Positions 43,532 to 52,341 are shown, counted from the first letter of the stretch. The stretch: 52,369 nucleotides of DNA from Actinomycetes bacterium (GCA_021808425.1 JAKBBS010000002.1:1-52369); one strand, 5' to 3'. A program made the numbers and translations. Notes: generated by a model from the sequence alone, not told the origin.

Positions 43532-44492
43532 CGTCCTGACTCGCCCCCGAGTCGACCCGCGTATCGCCGGCCGGTGGGTCGAGGCGCGCCGCCAGGAAGG
43601 GCGGCGACGTCTCCACCGGTTTCTCGCATCCGGGGCCGTGCTCGCAGTTGCCGGGCTCGCAGCCGGGTCGCTGTACAGCCCGATCTTCGAGCTTCGCCAC
43701 ATCCGTCTCACAACTTCGGCAGCGTTTGCGGTGTCGGAGGTAGCGAGCTTTGCCGGCGTCAGGCTGTACGAGCCGCTGATCGACATCAACACCTCGACGG
43801 TCGTGGGTCGCCTCGACAACACAGCCGACTTGGGGGCCGCAGCCGCACAGGTTACGTGGCCGGGCACGCTAGTAGTGTCGGTGACGCAGCGCTACCCGGT
43901 TATGGTCGTCAAGCGTCCCGGAGTGCACGGACCGACCCAGTGGGCGGAAGTGGATCAGACCGGCAGGGTGCTGGCATACGCGGCGTCGCCGCCGCCGTCG
44001 CTGCCACGGCTCAACGGTGTAACCACGCTCGGGCCGGTCGGATCCTGGATTCCCGGATCGCCCGGAGCGAAGGCAGGACCGTCAGGGCCGGTCACTTTGG
44101 CCAACGTCGACGTCAACGCTTCGAGCTCCAACCCGCCGAGTCAGGTCGCGGCGGCTCTGGCGTTCGTCAGCGAGTTGCCTTCGAATCGGCGGGGGATGGT
44201 TCAGTCGATCAACATCGGGGGCGGCGCCTTGACGCTCAGGGTCACGGCCGCTCAGACCCCGGCGACGGAAAATCCGGCTTTGGGGGCACCGGGAGCCGCC
44301 TTTGCCAACCAGCCCCAGACGGTTGCCGTAAACCTCGGGGACGGCTCACATCTAGCAGCGAAGGTTGTAGCCCTTCTAACCGTGCTCGACCAAGGTCCGC
44401 GGGGCGGCATCAGCGGAATCGATCTTAGTGTGCCTGAGCGCCCAGTCCTGAGTGGGCCGGCAGGCGCGACCCAGTCAACGTCGTCGTCTTGA
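43524..44492 (+). CDS. ftsQ: Divisome protein FtsQ/DivIB
   Basis: The 322-residue protein has a basic cytoplasmic N-terminus (ARRQEGRRRLHRF), one membrane helix (about 32-51) and an external POTRA-like domain (FELRHIRLTTSAAFAVSEV ... VTWPGTLVVSVTQRYPVMVV), then a longer, less conserved part with Pro/Ser/Gly tracts. FtsQ joins FtsL and FtsB at the septum. ATG has GGAAAGG about 7 nt upstream. The stop lies within the candidate -35 of the ftsZ promoter. Confidence 0.9.
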   Translation: MTDVLTRPRVDPRIAGRWVEARRQEGRRRLHRFLASGAVLAVAGLAAGSLYSPIFELRHIRLTTSAAFAVSEVASFAGVRLYEPLIDINTSTVVGRLDNTADLGAAAAQVTWPGTLVVSVTQRYPVMVVKRPGVHGPTQWAEVDQTGRVLAYAASPPPSLPRLNGVTTLGPVGSWIPGSPGAKAGPSGPVTLANVDVNASSSNPPSQVAAALAFVSELPSNRRGMVQSINIGGGALTLRVTAAQTPATENPALGAPGAAFANQPQTVAVNLGDGSHLAAKVVALLTVLDQGPRGGISGIDLSVPERPVLSGPAGATQSTSSS

Positions 44493-44518
44493 CGGAGACA
44501 CCCCGAGACGGCTATGGT
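44489..44518 (+). promoter_or_regulatory. Candidate ftsZ promoter (TTGACG-18-TATGGT)
   Basis: TTGACG (44489-44494) overlaps the ftsQ stop; TATGGT (44513-44518) follows after 18 nt and overlaps the shared palindrome. A second pair, TTGAGA (44537) and TAGAGG (44561), with an 18-nt spacer, could give another promoter. The 259-bp spacer holds no gene. Confidence 0.45.
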
Positions 44519-44527
44519 CTAGACCAT
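44516..44527. promoter_or_regulatory. Palindrome GGTCTAGACCAT upstream of ftsZ
   Basis: Here the palindrome is longer: ATGGTCTAGACCAT (44514-44527) is perfect over 14 bp. The 12-mer is identical to that in the mraZ promoter (33701-33712). It overlaps a candidate -10 box, where a bound repressor would block initiation. Confidence 0.55.
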
Positions 44528-44705
44528 TTGCGTAGGTTGAGAGAAAGTCTATATATCTACTAGAGGTTTTGTCTCAGGCAGTCAGTTGAACGCTCTGAAG
44601 CTGCAGGTCCGCGCAACGCCATAAGTTTCGAGGTCGTCGTATTCGCAAGTATCCGGGATCGCGACAGTCGGGCGTGGCACGCTTGGAGGAGTCTGAACAA
44701 ACATA

Positions 44706-44730
44706 GACACTCGGAATAGTTCCGAGTGTC
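44706..44730. promoter_or_regulatory. Perfect 11-bp inverted repeat in the ftsZ leader
   Basis: GACACTCGGAA, a TAG loop and TTCCGAGTGTC form a perfect hairpin that ends 10 nt before the ribosome site GGAGGG (44741-44746) of ftsZ. No U-run follows. It could be an operator, an mRNA-stabilising hairpin or a translation control element. Confidence 0.6.
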
Positions 44731-44751
44731 GGACCGCCCTGGAGGGTTTCG

Positions 44752-45834
44752 ATGGCTGGTGCCGCCCAGAATTACATCGCAGTGATCAAAGTCGTCGGGA
44801 TTGGTGGTGGCGGGGTGAACGCTGTCAACCGCATGATCGACGCCGGCTTGAAAGGGGTCGAGTTCATCGCTGTCAATACAGACGCTCAGGCCCTGCTCAT
44901 GAGCGATGCGGACGTCAAGCTCGACATCGGTCGGCAACTCACCCGGGGTCTCGGTGCCGGAAGCGATCCCGAGGTTGGTCGAGCTGCGGCCGAAGAGCAC
45001 CGCCAGGACCTAGAGGAGGCCCTCAAAGGCGCCGACATGGTTTTCATCACGGCGGGTAAGGGCGGCGGTACCGGCACAGGTGGAGCGCCGGTCGTGGCGG
45101 AGATCGCTAAGTCTCTCGGTGCGCTCACCATTGGCGTTGTCACGCGGCCTTTCGGCTTCGAGGGAAGTCGACGGTCGACCCAGGCCGAAGCTGGCATCCA
45201 GCGCCTCAGGGAGAAGGTCGACACCTTGATCGTGATCCCGAACGATCGTCTTCTCACCGTCTCCAATGAGAAGACGTCGATGGTCAACGCTTTCAAGATG
45301 GCCGACGAGGTGCTGCTGTCCGGTGTTCAGGGCATCACCGACCTCATCACCACCCCAGGTCTAATCAACACGGACTTTGCAGACGTCAAGATGATCATGA
45401 GCAACGCCGGCACCGCCATCATGGGCATCGGGACGGCCTCAGGTGACAATCGTGCGGTCACTGCCGCGAGGCTGGCGATCACCTCGCCGCTTCTTGAAGC
45501 CTCGATCGAAGGAGCGCAGGGGATCCTCTTGAACATCGCCGGTGGAAGCGACCTCGGGCTCTTCGAGGTCACCGAAGCCGCCGAGATCATCCACGGAGTA
45601 GCGCACCCCGATGCCAACATCATCTTCGGCTCTGTCATCAACGATTCGATGGGCGACGAGGTTCGTGTGACAGTCATCGCTGCGGGCTTCGACGGCTGGG
45701 ATCGTCCGGCCGAGCAGGAGCGTCCTGCCGCCAAAGCGGGCCTCGGCCTCCTCGCAACCGAGAGGGAACTCCGCAACAGCGACGAATTCGGCCTCATCGG
45801 CGACGAGTTCGACGTCCCCGACTTTTTGAAGTGA
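44752..45834 (+). CDS. ftsZ: Cell division protein FtsZ
   Basis: FtsZ is the tubulin-like GTPase that forms the division ring. The 360-residue protein has [16 protein letters not shown], the tubulin signature [17 protein letters not shown], the T7 loop [11 protein letters not shown] and the C-terminal peptide FDVPDFLK that binds partners such as SepF. The linker is short, about 35 residues. No ftsA is present, as in other Actinobacteria, so SepF is the likely membrane tether. The ATG lies 5 nt after GGAGGG. pgeF follows after 19 nt. Confidence 0.98.
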   Translation: MAGAAQNYIAVIKVVGIGGGGVNAVNRMIDAGLKGVEFIAVNTDAQALLMSDADVKLDIGRQLTRGLGAGSDPEVGRAAAEEHRQDLEEALKGADMVFITAGKGGGTGTGGAPVVAEIAKSLGALTIGVVTRPFGFEGSRRSTQAEAGIQRLREKVDTLIVIPNDRLLTVSNEKTSMVNAFKMADEVLLSGVQGITDLITTPGLINTDFADVKMIMSNAGTAIMGIGTASGDNRAVTAARLAITSPLLEASIEGAQGILLNIAGGSDLGLFEVTEAAEIIHGVAHPDANIIFGSVINDSMGDEVRVTVIAAGFDGWDRPAEQERPAAKAGLGLLATERELRNSDEFGLIGDEFDVPDFLK

Positions 45835-45853
45835 CGCCGGCGGTCTTGCCCGA

Positions 45854-46555
45854 GTGACACTGCACGGCGCGTCGACGCTATGCGCCCCCCCCCTGACGGC
45901 GGAGTGGACGATTTTTGACACGGCCAGGGTGGCATGCACCGGATGGGCCCATGGCGACTTCGCCGAGCCCGGTGGTATAGCCGAAGTGCGGCGCCGCAAG
46001 ATCGTTGATCGGCCATGGACGGCGCTGGAGCAGGTGCATGGTGCCAGGGTCGTAGCCGTGGAGCACCCCGGGGAATGTTCGGGTGAGCCAGCCGACGCGG
46101 CGGTGAGCGCCGCTCCCGGAGTTGCCTTGGCGGTTCTCGGCGCCGACTGCGCCCCAGTTGCCCTGGCGAGTCCCGAAGGTGTGATCGGAGTCGCTCACGC
46201 GGGATGGAGAGGACTGCGCGCCGGTGTGATCGAGGCAACAGTTCAGAGCATGCGACGTTTGGGTGCGACACGAGTGGCGGCCGTCCTCGGGCCGTGCATA
46301 CACCCGTGCTGTTACACCTTCGGCGCTGGCGACCTTGCGCAGGTGGAGTCCAGGCTCGGTAGTCCCTTAGCAGCGACAACCCGCAGCGGAGAGTTGTCAC
46401 TGAACTTGCCAGCCGGGGTTACCGCCGCGCTTCGTGCCGCTGGGGCAACGCTGCTCGACACGTCACGCGAATGCACCGCCTGCGGCAGTGGCCTGTGGTC
46501 ATGGCGGTCGCATCAGTCGAAACGCCGGCAAGCGACCGTGATCTGGTGCGTTTAG
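45854..46555 (+). CDS. pgeF: PgeF/YfiH family multi-copper-type purine or peptidoglycan editing protein
   Basis: The 233-residue protein has the family motifs ALEQVHGARVVAVE, VLGADCAPVALA (metal Cys), VGVAHAGWRG-type (here IGVAHAGWRGLRAG), GPCIHPCCYTFG and the C-terminal CTACGSGLW. PgeF in E. coli corrects misplaced L-Ser in peptidoglycan precursors; other members act on purine nucleosides. Position right after ftsZ is usual in Gram-positives. Its 3' end overlaps the next gene. Confidence 0.9.
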   Translation: MTLHGASTLCAPPLTAEWTIFDTARVACTGWAHGDFAEPGGIAEVRRRKIVDRPWTALEQVHGARVVAVEHPGECSGEPADAAVSAAPGVALAVLGADCAPVALASPEGVIGVAHAGWRGLRAGVIEATVQSMRRLGATRVAAVLGPCIHPCCYTFGAGDLAQVESRLGSPLAATTRSGELSLNLPAGVTAALRAAGATLLDTSRECTACGSGLWSWRSHQSKRRQATVIWCV

Positions 46556-47244
46556 AGGCGGCTGTGAGCTCTCTCGAAAGCGAAGTCGCCAGACGCCTCG
46601 AAGTCGTTCATAGCCGCGTCGAGGCCGTAGGTCGCCGCGTCGATGATATTCGCATCGTGGCGGTGACAAAAGGATTCGGCATAGACGCTGTCAGGGCATC
46701 CCTCTCCGCCGGCCTCGTCGACATCGGCGAGAACTACGGCGACGAGCTGCTCGCCAAGGCTTCCCGGGCGCCCGCCGAGTGCCGATGGCACTACCTCGGG
46801 GCCTTGCAGCGAAGGAAACTCAAACACCTCGCGCATGTCGTCGATGTCTGGCATTCCTTGGACCGCCCAAGCGCACTCGACGGGGTTGCGAAGGCTGCAC
46901 CCGGGTCCGAGGTCTTCCTTCAGGTCAACGTGGGGCGTATAGCGGGCCGGCCTGGTTGCGATCCGGCGGACCTCGACGAGCTGTACGCGGAATCTAGGCG
47001 AGCACAGGTGCGCCCCATAGGCCTCATGGCCGTGGCGCCGCCAGGTTCGCTCGACGAGGCGAGGCGATGCTTTCGTTGGCTGGCGGGGCGAGCGCATTCC
47101 CTTGGCCTCAGCGAACTCTCGATGGGTATGAGCGACGACTTCCACGTGGCACTCGAAGAGGGGGCGACGGTCTTGAGGCTTGGACGAGCCCTCTTCGGGG
47201 AGCGCCCATCGCAGAAAGCGCTGCACCGCTACAATAACGTTTGA
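46546..47244 (+). CDS. PLP homeostasis protein (YggS/YlmE/PROSC family)
   Basis: The protein binds pyridoxal phosphate on a TIM barrel without known catalysis and keeps free PLP in balance. The 232-residue product shows the PLP-lysine motif RIVAVTKGFG, the IGENYGDELLAK segment, WHYLGALQRRKLKH and the late ELSMGMSDDFHVALEEGAT phosphate-binding loop. GTG 46546 gives the usual distance to the lysine and only 10 nt overlap; ATG 46501 and ATG 46471 are alternatives. Between ftsZ and sepF, as in other Gram-positives. Confidence 0.9.
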   Translation: MRLEAAVSSLESEVARRLEVVHSRVEAVGRRVDDIRIVAVTKGFGIDAVRASLSAGLVDIGENYGDELLAKASRAPAECRWHYLGALQRRKLKHLAHVVDVWHSLDRPSALDGVAKAAPGSEVFLQVNVGRIAGRPGCDPADLDELYAESRRAQVRPIGLMAVAPPGSLDEARRCFRWLAGRAHSLGLSELSMGMSDDFHVALEEGATVLRLGRALFGERPSQKALHRYNNV

Positions 47245-47255
47245 GGAGGAGCCCG

Positions 47256-47801
47256 ATGGCTGCTGGGATAATGAAGAAGGCCATGGTGTACTTAGGTTTG
47301 GCCGACGATGAGTTCGAAGACTACGACTACGAGGAACCGGGCGGGGCGTCGCGCCGCTACGCGGAGCCCGAGCCGGCAGTGTCGTCTGTCAGGCCGGTCG
47401 GCCGCGATTCGGGTGCCCGGGACTTCAACTCACGCGAAGGCTCATACCGGGATCAGCCGGAACCGTCGCTTTCGCCCACGGCCGTAACACCACGGCCGGC
47501 GGTCGTCCGGCCGATCAATCCGATCCATACAGCCAAGCCGCACATCGTCGAGCCGACGCGTTTCTCTGACGCACAGCTGATAGGGGACCGGTTCCGCAAC
47601 GGGCAGCCGGTAGTTGTGAACCTGCAGGCCAACGAACGCGACCTCGCCCGTCGTATGATCGACTTCTGCAGCGGCGTAACGTACGCGCTCGCAGGAGCGA
47701 TGGAGAAGATCGACGACCAGGTGTTCCTTCTTACGCCGTCCAATGTAGAAGTCTCGTCCGAGGAGCGTCGGCGTCTCCAAGAACGCGGATACCGGACCTG
47801 A
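47256..47801 (+). CDS. sepF: SepF, FtsZ membrane anchor
   Basis: SepF tethers FtsZ to the membrane and bundles it, replacing FtsA in Actinobacteria. The 181-residue protein has an N-terminal amphipathic start (AAGIMKKAMVYLGL) followed by an acidic EDYDYEE linker, a Pro-rich middle and the C-terminal SepF core (VVNLQANERDLARRMIDFCSG ... QVFLLTPSNVEVS). ATG 47256 is set by GAGGAGGAG 4 nt upstream, a very strong site; the longer frame from 47241 begins within that ribosome site. Confidence 0.95.
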   Translation: MAAGIMKKAMVYLGLADDEFEDYDYEEPGGASRRYAEPEPAVSSVRPVGRDSGARDFNSREGSYRDQPEPSLSPTAVTPRPAVVRPINPIHTAKPHIVEPTRFSDAQLIGDRFRNGQPVVVNLQANERDLARRMIDFCSGVTYALAGAMEKIDDQVFLLTPSNVEVSSEERRRLQERGYRT

Positions 47802-47810
47802 GCCGACTTA

Positions 47811-48086
47811 GTGTTCTTCTCCTTCCGTTCCGGCAACCCGCTGTTTGACCTTGGTGAGATCTATGTGCTCATACTCTTCGCGCGAGCGCTGCTCAGCTGG
47901 TTCCCCTACAACCCGACCTCCCCGCTCAACCCTGTCCGCAGAGTCGTATTCGCTGTGACGGAGCCGGTCCTCGCCCCATTTCGCAGGATCGTCCCGCCGA
48001 TAGGGATGATCGACCTTTCGTTCCTCGTAGCGATAATCGTGGTGCAACTCGTCGTCAACGACGTCCTGGGCAGACTTCCGATCTGA
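47811..48086 (+). CDS. YggT family membrane protein
   Basis: The 91-residue protein has two membrane helices around a conserved LLSWFPYNPTSPLNPVRR and PVLAPFRRIVPPIGMIDLS loop, the YggT pattern. It lies between sepF and divIVA as in Mycobacterium and Streptomyces. The precise role is unknown; a link to division or polar growth is inferred from position. The GTG start is 9 nt after sepF. Confidence 0.9.
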   Translation: MFFSFRSGNPLFDLGEIYVLILFARALLSWFPYNPTSPLNPVRRVVFAVTEPVLAPFRRIVPPIGMIDLSFLVAIIVVQLVVNDVLGRLPI

Positions 48087-48156
48087 GCTAAGGCTTCACC
48101 TCCTCGAAGCGGACCGGGCACCGCCGACGATCACGGCGCCAGCCTCTGCACGCGTC

Positions 48157-48162
48157 TAGGAT
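48157..48162 (+). promoter_or_regulatory. Candidate -10 box (TAGGAT) of leaderless divIVA
   Basis: TAGGAT ends 6 nt before ATG 48169. GGGAGA between them is too close to act as a ribosome site. Confidence 0.45.
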
Positions 48163-48168
48163 GGGAGA

Positions 48169-49026
48169 ATGGAAGTCTCACCGAAGACGCTCAGAGAAGT
48201 CGAATTCCGGGAAAAGATGCGGGGGTACCATCCCGAGGATGTCGACCACTTCTTGGAGCAGGTCGCCGCCGGGATCGAAGTACTTCAGGACCGCCTTCGC
48301 CAAGCCGTCGAGCGAGCGCAGCGCGCCGAGTCGGCTGCGAGCGACTCGGGCGGCTCCGACGACACGCTGCGACGGACCCTCGTGCTGGCACAGCGGACAG
48401 CCGATATGGCGGTCGCCGAAGCTCGCGAGCAGGCCTCCCGGATTCTCGCCTCGGCGGAGCAGCAGGCTCAGAGCATCGTCGCCGAAGCCGAGCAGCAGGG
48501 CCGGCGAACCCTCGAGGACAGTATTTCGGATGCACGATCGGAGCTCACCAAGCTCGAGTCGCAGCGTTCGCAGGCCCAGCTAGAGGTCGAAACGCTGCAG
48601 CGTTGGGTTGACGAGCACAAGGCCCACGTAGTTGATTCGCTGGGCGAAGCCCTGGCAGCTGTGGATCGCGTGGGGATCCTCTGGCCCGCTCCGGGCGCCC
48701 GGGGTGCCGACGTCCTTGCCCGGCGCGCTGGTGCTTCGTCGTATACGAGCACTGTCGTGGCCGCTGCGTCGGTCCCGGTCGCCCCTGGCGAACCGGAACC
48801 TGTGGGCAGGGTCAGTATGCCAAGCTCCGAGACGTCTGTGTGGCCGGCTGTCGGGGCCGACTCGACACAGCTTCTCAGCATCCAGGCCGGCGATCCCGAT
48901 CCTGGAAGCGACAGTGCTCCGGGGGGCTACGACGACGACGACAAGGCTATGGACGACTTCTTCGACGACGGCGACCGCTACGAGGACGACCACCGCATCG
49001 GTGGACGGCTCAGGCGCCGTCGCTGA
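48169..49026 (+). CDS. divIVA: DivIVA/Wag31 family polar scaffold
   Basis: DivIVA binds curved membranes and in Actinobacteria organises the pole or septum. The 285-residue protein has the N-terminal membrane-binding domain (EVEFREKMRGYHPEDVDHFLEQV), long coiled coils (about 25-150, RQAVERAQRAE ... ARSELTKLESQRSQ), a Pro/Val/Ser-rich middle and an unusual tail with a YDDDDKAMDDFFDDGDRY acid patch ending in GRLRRRR. It ends 10 bp from the convergent ileS stop. Confidence 0.92.
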   Translation: MEVSPKTLREVEFREKMRGYHPEDVDHFLEQVAAGIEVLQDRLRQAVERAQRAESAASDSGGSDDTLRRTLVLAQRTADMAVAEAREQASRILASAEQQAQSIVAEAEQQGRRTLEDSISDARSELTKLESQRSQAQLEVETLQRWVDEHKAHVVDSLGEALAAVDRVGILWPAPGARGADVLARRAGASSYTSTVVAAASVPVAPGEPEPVGRVSMPSSETSVWPAVGADSTQLLSIQAGDPDPGSDSAPGGYDDDDKAMDDFFDDGDRYEDDHRIGGRLRRRR

Positions 49027-49036
49027 GCAAGGCCAT

Positions 49037-52000
49037 TTAGCCGGCGACTACCACGGAGACAGCGGCCGCCGATCCGTCGGCGAGTTCGACTCGCCTCCAC
49101 GTCGCTTCGTCGCCGACAGTGTCGACCCAGATCAGCGAAGCCGCAAGCACCTGCTCGGCAAGCCAATCCCCGTGTGAGTCGAGGGCTTCGCGAACATCGA
49201 CGTCACCGCCTACGCCGAGATTTATGCGGTCCGAGACTTCAAGGCCAAGGTCGCGTCGGATCTGCTGGACTTCCCTGACAAGGTCCCGGGCACGGCCCTC
49301 CAAGGCAAGTTCCGCGGTCACCTCCAAGTCGAGCACGACGACTCCTGCCATTCCCGGCAGTGTCCGCGTCGTGGCGGGGTCCAGCGGGTTGACGCGCATC
49401 TCGTACTCGCTTTCGCGCAGCACCTCGGTGCCTACGCGGGCGCTTCCGTCGTCGAGTATTTCCCAGTCTCCGCGCTTGGCCGCCGCGGCGACGCCTTGTA
49501 TGGCAGGTCCGAGGCGTGGTGCCGCAACCTTGAACACGACACTCAGCTGAGGGCTCGCGAACAGTGCAGGGTCGTCGCAGAGGACGACAGAGCGCACGTT
49601 GACCTCGTCGGCGATCAGCTCGACCAGGTCGACAAGCTCGCCGGCTTGAGGACCCGCCACGGTAAGCTCGCCGAGCGGCAAGCGCGCCCGTAGGTTGTTC
49701 ACCTTGCGAAGCGAGTGCGCAGCCCCGCAAACGTCACGAGCAAGGTCCATCCTTTGCACGAGAACGTCGTCGGGGTGAAGCTGGCCTTCGCTAGGCCAGT
49801 CGGCTAGATGCACCGACTCCCCGCCCGTCAAGCCACGCCACACGACCTCGGAAATCATGGGCAGCAAGGGAGCGGCAAGTCGACTCAGCACTTCGAGGAC
49901 TGTCGCGAGAGTGTCGAACGCGTCCTGCGTGTCGGTCTCACGGCCAGAGCCCGTGCCCCAGAAACGGTCGCGGCTGCGACGGATGTACCAGTTGTTGAGC
50001 GAATCAAGGAACGACTCGATGATTGCCGTCGTTCCTGACAAGTCGAATGACTCCATCGATGCCCCTGCGGATGCTACGGCATCGGCGAGTTTCGCGATGA
50101 TGTAGCGGTCCAAGAGGTTCGAGGAGTCACTTCGCTGATGGTTGGCGCTGCGACGATCCGCGTTCGCGTACAGCGCAAAGAAATACCAGGCATTCCAGTA
50201 CGGCAGGACAGCTGCGCGCACAGCGTCTTTGATCCCGCCCTCATCGACGATCATGTCTCCCCCTCGCATGATCGTGGAGCTGAGGAGGAACCATCGCATT
50301 GCGTCTGCGCCGTAACGGTCGAACATGGCGAGAGGATCAGGGTAGTTGCGCAGTCGTTTGGACAGCTTCGCCCCGTCGTCGCCGAGAAGTATCCCGTGAG
50401 CCAGGCAATTCGAAAAGGCTGGACGCCCGAACAGCGCGACGGCAAGCACGTGGAGTGTGTAGAACCAGCCCCGGGTCTGACCGATGTACTCGACGATGAA
50501 GTCCCCTGGGAAGTGGGTGTCGAACCACTCCTTGTTCTCGAAGGGGTAATGAACCTGCGCGAACGGCATAGAGCCGCTTTCGAACCAGCAGTCGAGAACG
50601 TCAGGGATCCGCCGCATCGTGGATCGGCCGGTGGGGTCGTCTGGGTTGGGGCGGGTCAGCTCGTCGATCGACGGGCGATGCAAATCCACCGGCCGTACCC
50701 CGAAGTCGGCTTCGAGGGCGTCGAGGCTTCCGTAGACGTCGATCCTAGGGTAGTCGGGGTTGTCGCTTTTCCAGACCGGTATAGGTGAGCCCCAGAACCG
50801 GTTCCTTGAAATGGACCAGTCCCGGGCGTTGTCGAGCCAACGCCCGAACGAGCCGCCTTTGACGTGCTCGGGAACCCAGCCGATCTTGGTGTTTGCTTCT
50901 GCCAGCTGAGCTTTTATGGCAGTTACCTTGACAAACCAGGATGAAACCGCCCGGTAGACGAGCGGCGTGTCGCTTCGCCAGCAGTGCGGGTAGGAGTGAA
51001 CGTATGAGTCCGAGCGGACCAGGGAACCTTTTCCCCGGAGAGCTCTGATGACAGGCTGGTTCGCTTCGAACACCTGCATACCCTCGAAGTCGGGGACTTC
51101 TCCGGTGAATCTGGTCCGGTCGTCGACCGGGCAAACGACGGGGATCCCGGCTTGGGCACAGGCGATCTGGTCGTCCTCCCCGAATCCTGGAGCCATGTGC
51201 ACGATCCCGGTGCCTTCGTCGGTGTTGACGAACTGAGCGCCGAGCACAACGAATGCGTTGGCCGTGTCGGAAAAATAGGGGAAGAGCGGATCGTAGCTTC
51301 GCCCCACCAGATCGCTTCCTCGCAATGTCGCCGCGCGTGTGGCCCCTTCGAGGGACTTCTCGTAGGCGTCCACCCGGTCCTCGGCGATGGCGAAGAGGCT
51401 GCCTTCCCGTTCAAACACGGCGTAGTCGATCTCGGCTCCGACGGCGAGGGCGAGGTTCGACGGAAGAGTCCACGGCGTGGTCGTCCACACCCACAGGTCG
51501 ATCGGATCGGGACCGGGCAGGTGGAAGGCGACCGTGACGGCTGGGTCCTGGCGCTCCCGGTAGGCGTCGTCCTGGCGTGTCTCGGAGTTGGACAGCGGAG
51601 TTTCGCATTCCCAGCAGTAGGGAAGGACCCGGTAGTCCTCATAGAGGAGGCCCTTCTCGTAAAGTTCTGCGAGGGCCCACATGACGCTCTCCATGTAGGA
51701 GAGGTCCATCGTCTTGTAGTCGTTGTCGAAGTCGACCCACCGGGCCTGGCGCGTCACGTAACGGCGCCACTCGTCTGTGTAGCGAAGTACCGAAGTTCTA
51801 CAGAAATTGTTGAAAGCATCGATACCGTACTCGCCGATCGCCGCCCTTCCGGAGACTCCCAGCTCTTTCTCTGCTTCGACCTCGGCTGGCAGGCCGTGGC
51901 AGTCCCAGCCGAAGCGGCGTTCGACCAGCCGGCCGCGCATCGTCTGGTAGCGCGGTACCGCGTCCTTGACGAACCCGGTCAGGAGATGCCCGTAGTGGGG

Positions 52001-52213
52001 AAGGCCGTTCGCGAACGGGGGTCCGTCGTAGAAGACGAACTCCTGGCTTCCGCTCCGACTTTCGACCGAGCGGGCGAAGGTGCCTGCTGTTTCCCACGAC
52101 TTGAGGACCTGTTCCTCGATGTCGGGAAGGTTGGGCGAGCGCGCAACGTCGGGGTAGGCGGCCGGCGCGCGACTAGCGGGCTCTTCGGGATGTAGGGCGG
52201 GATCGCCAGGCAC
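49037..52213 (-). CDS. ileS: Isoleucyl-tRNA synthetase, type 2 (IleS2)
   Basis: The 1058-residue enzyme charges tRNA-Ile and has an editing domain. It shows the HIGH-like motif GLPHYGHLLTG, FGWDCHGLPAEVEAEK, the editing-domain TTTPWTLPSNLALAVG, and the KMSKS-like motif GAKLSKRLRNYPDP. This motif, the HYGH form and the lack of a C-terminal Cys4 zinc site mark the type 2 (eukaryote-like) enzymes, many of which resist mupirocin. GTG 52213 is preferred because TAGGTT (52225-52220) ends 6 nt upstream; GTG 52219 is the alternative. I see no T-box (no TGGTACC-like core) in the visible 150 bp upstream. Confidence 0.95.
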   Translation of the reverse strand: MPGDPALHPEEPASRAPAAYPDVARSPNLPDIEEQVLKSWETAGTFARSVESRSGSQEFVFYDGPPFANGLPHYGHLLTGFVKDAVPRYQTMRGRLVERRFGWDCHGLPAEVEAEKELGVSGRAAIGEYGIDAFNNFCRTSVLRYTDEWRRYVTRQARWVDFDNDYKTMDLSYMESVMWALAELYEKGLLYEDYRVLPYCWECETPLSNSETRQDDAYRERQDPAVTVAFHLPGPDPIDLWVWTTTPWTLPSNLALAVGAEIDYAVFEREGSLFAIAEDRVDAYEKSLEGATRAATLRGSDLVGRSYDPLFPYFSDTANAFVVLGAQFVNTDEGTGIVHMAPGFGEDDQIACAQAGIPVVCPVDDRTRFTGEVPDFEGMQVFEANQPVIRALRGKGSLVRSDSYVHSYPHCWRSDTPLVYRAVSSWFVKVTAIKAQLAEANTKIGWVPEHVKGGSFGRWLDNARDWSISRNRFWGSPIPVWKSDNPDYPRIDVYGSLDALEADFGVRPVDLHRPSIDELTRPNPDDPTGRSTMRRIPDVLDCWFESGSMPFAQVHYPFENKEWFDTHFPGDFIVEYIGQTRGWFYTLHVLAVALFGRPAFSNCLAHGILLGDDGAKLSKRLRNYPDPLAMFDRYGADAMRWFLLSSTIMRGGDMIVDEGGIKDAVRAAVLPYWNAWYFFALYANADRRSANHQRSDSSNLLDRYIIAKLADAVASAGASMESFDLSGTTAIIESFLDSLNNWYIRRSRDRFWGTGSGRETDTQDAFDTLATVLEVLSRLAAPLLPMISEVVWRGLTGGESVHLADWPSEGQLHPDDVLVQRMDLARDVCGAAHSLRKVNNLRARLPLGELTVAGPQAGELVDLVELIADEVNVRSVVLCDDPALFASPQLSVVFKVAAPRLGPAIQGVAAAAKRGDWEILDDGSARVGTEVLRESEYEMRVNPLDPATTRTLPGMAGVVVLDLEVTAELALEGRARDLVREVQQIRRDLGLEVSDRINLGVGGDVDVREALDSHGDWLAEQVLAASLIWVDTVGDEATWRRVELADGSAAAVSVVVAG

Positions 52214-52219
52214 GCACAC

Positions 52220-52225
52220 AACCTA
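52220..52225 (-). promoter_or_regulatory. Candidate -10 box (TAGGTT) of ileS
   Basis: On the minus strand TAGGTT ends 6 nt before GTG 52213. There is no Shine-Dalgarno. Confidence 0.4.
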
Positions 52226-52341
52226 CTCGCCCTAAACGGCCTCCCTCGAAGCCTCCGCAGAGACGGGATTATCTCGGCGCTGCCAAGTGTTATGGTTACT
52301 CGCCCGCCAATGAGGTTCTAGCGGAATATCAGGTCAGTCGA

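Noticed and set aside
45327..46400. 357-codon minus-strand frame opposite ftsZ/pgeF
   Set aside because: It is antisense to two certain genes, has no domain, and is rich in Arg, Ser and Pro, as shadow frames in GC-rich DNA are.
51152..52195. 347-codon plus-strand frame opposite ileS
   Set aside because: Shadow of the ileS coding strand, with no domain or ribosome site.
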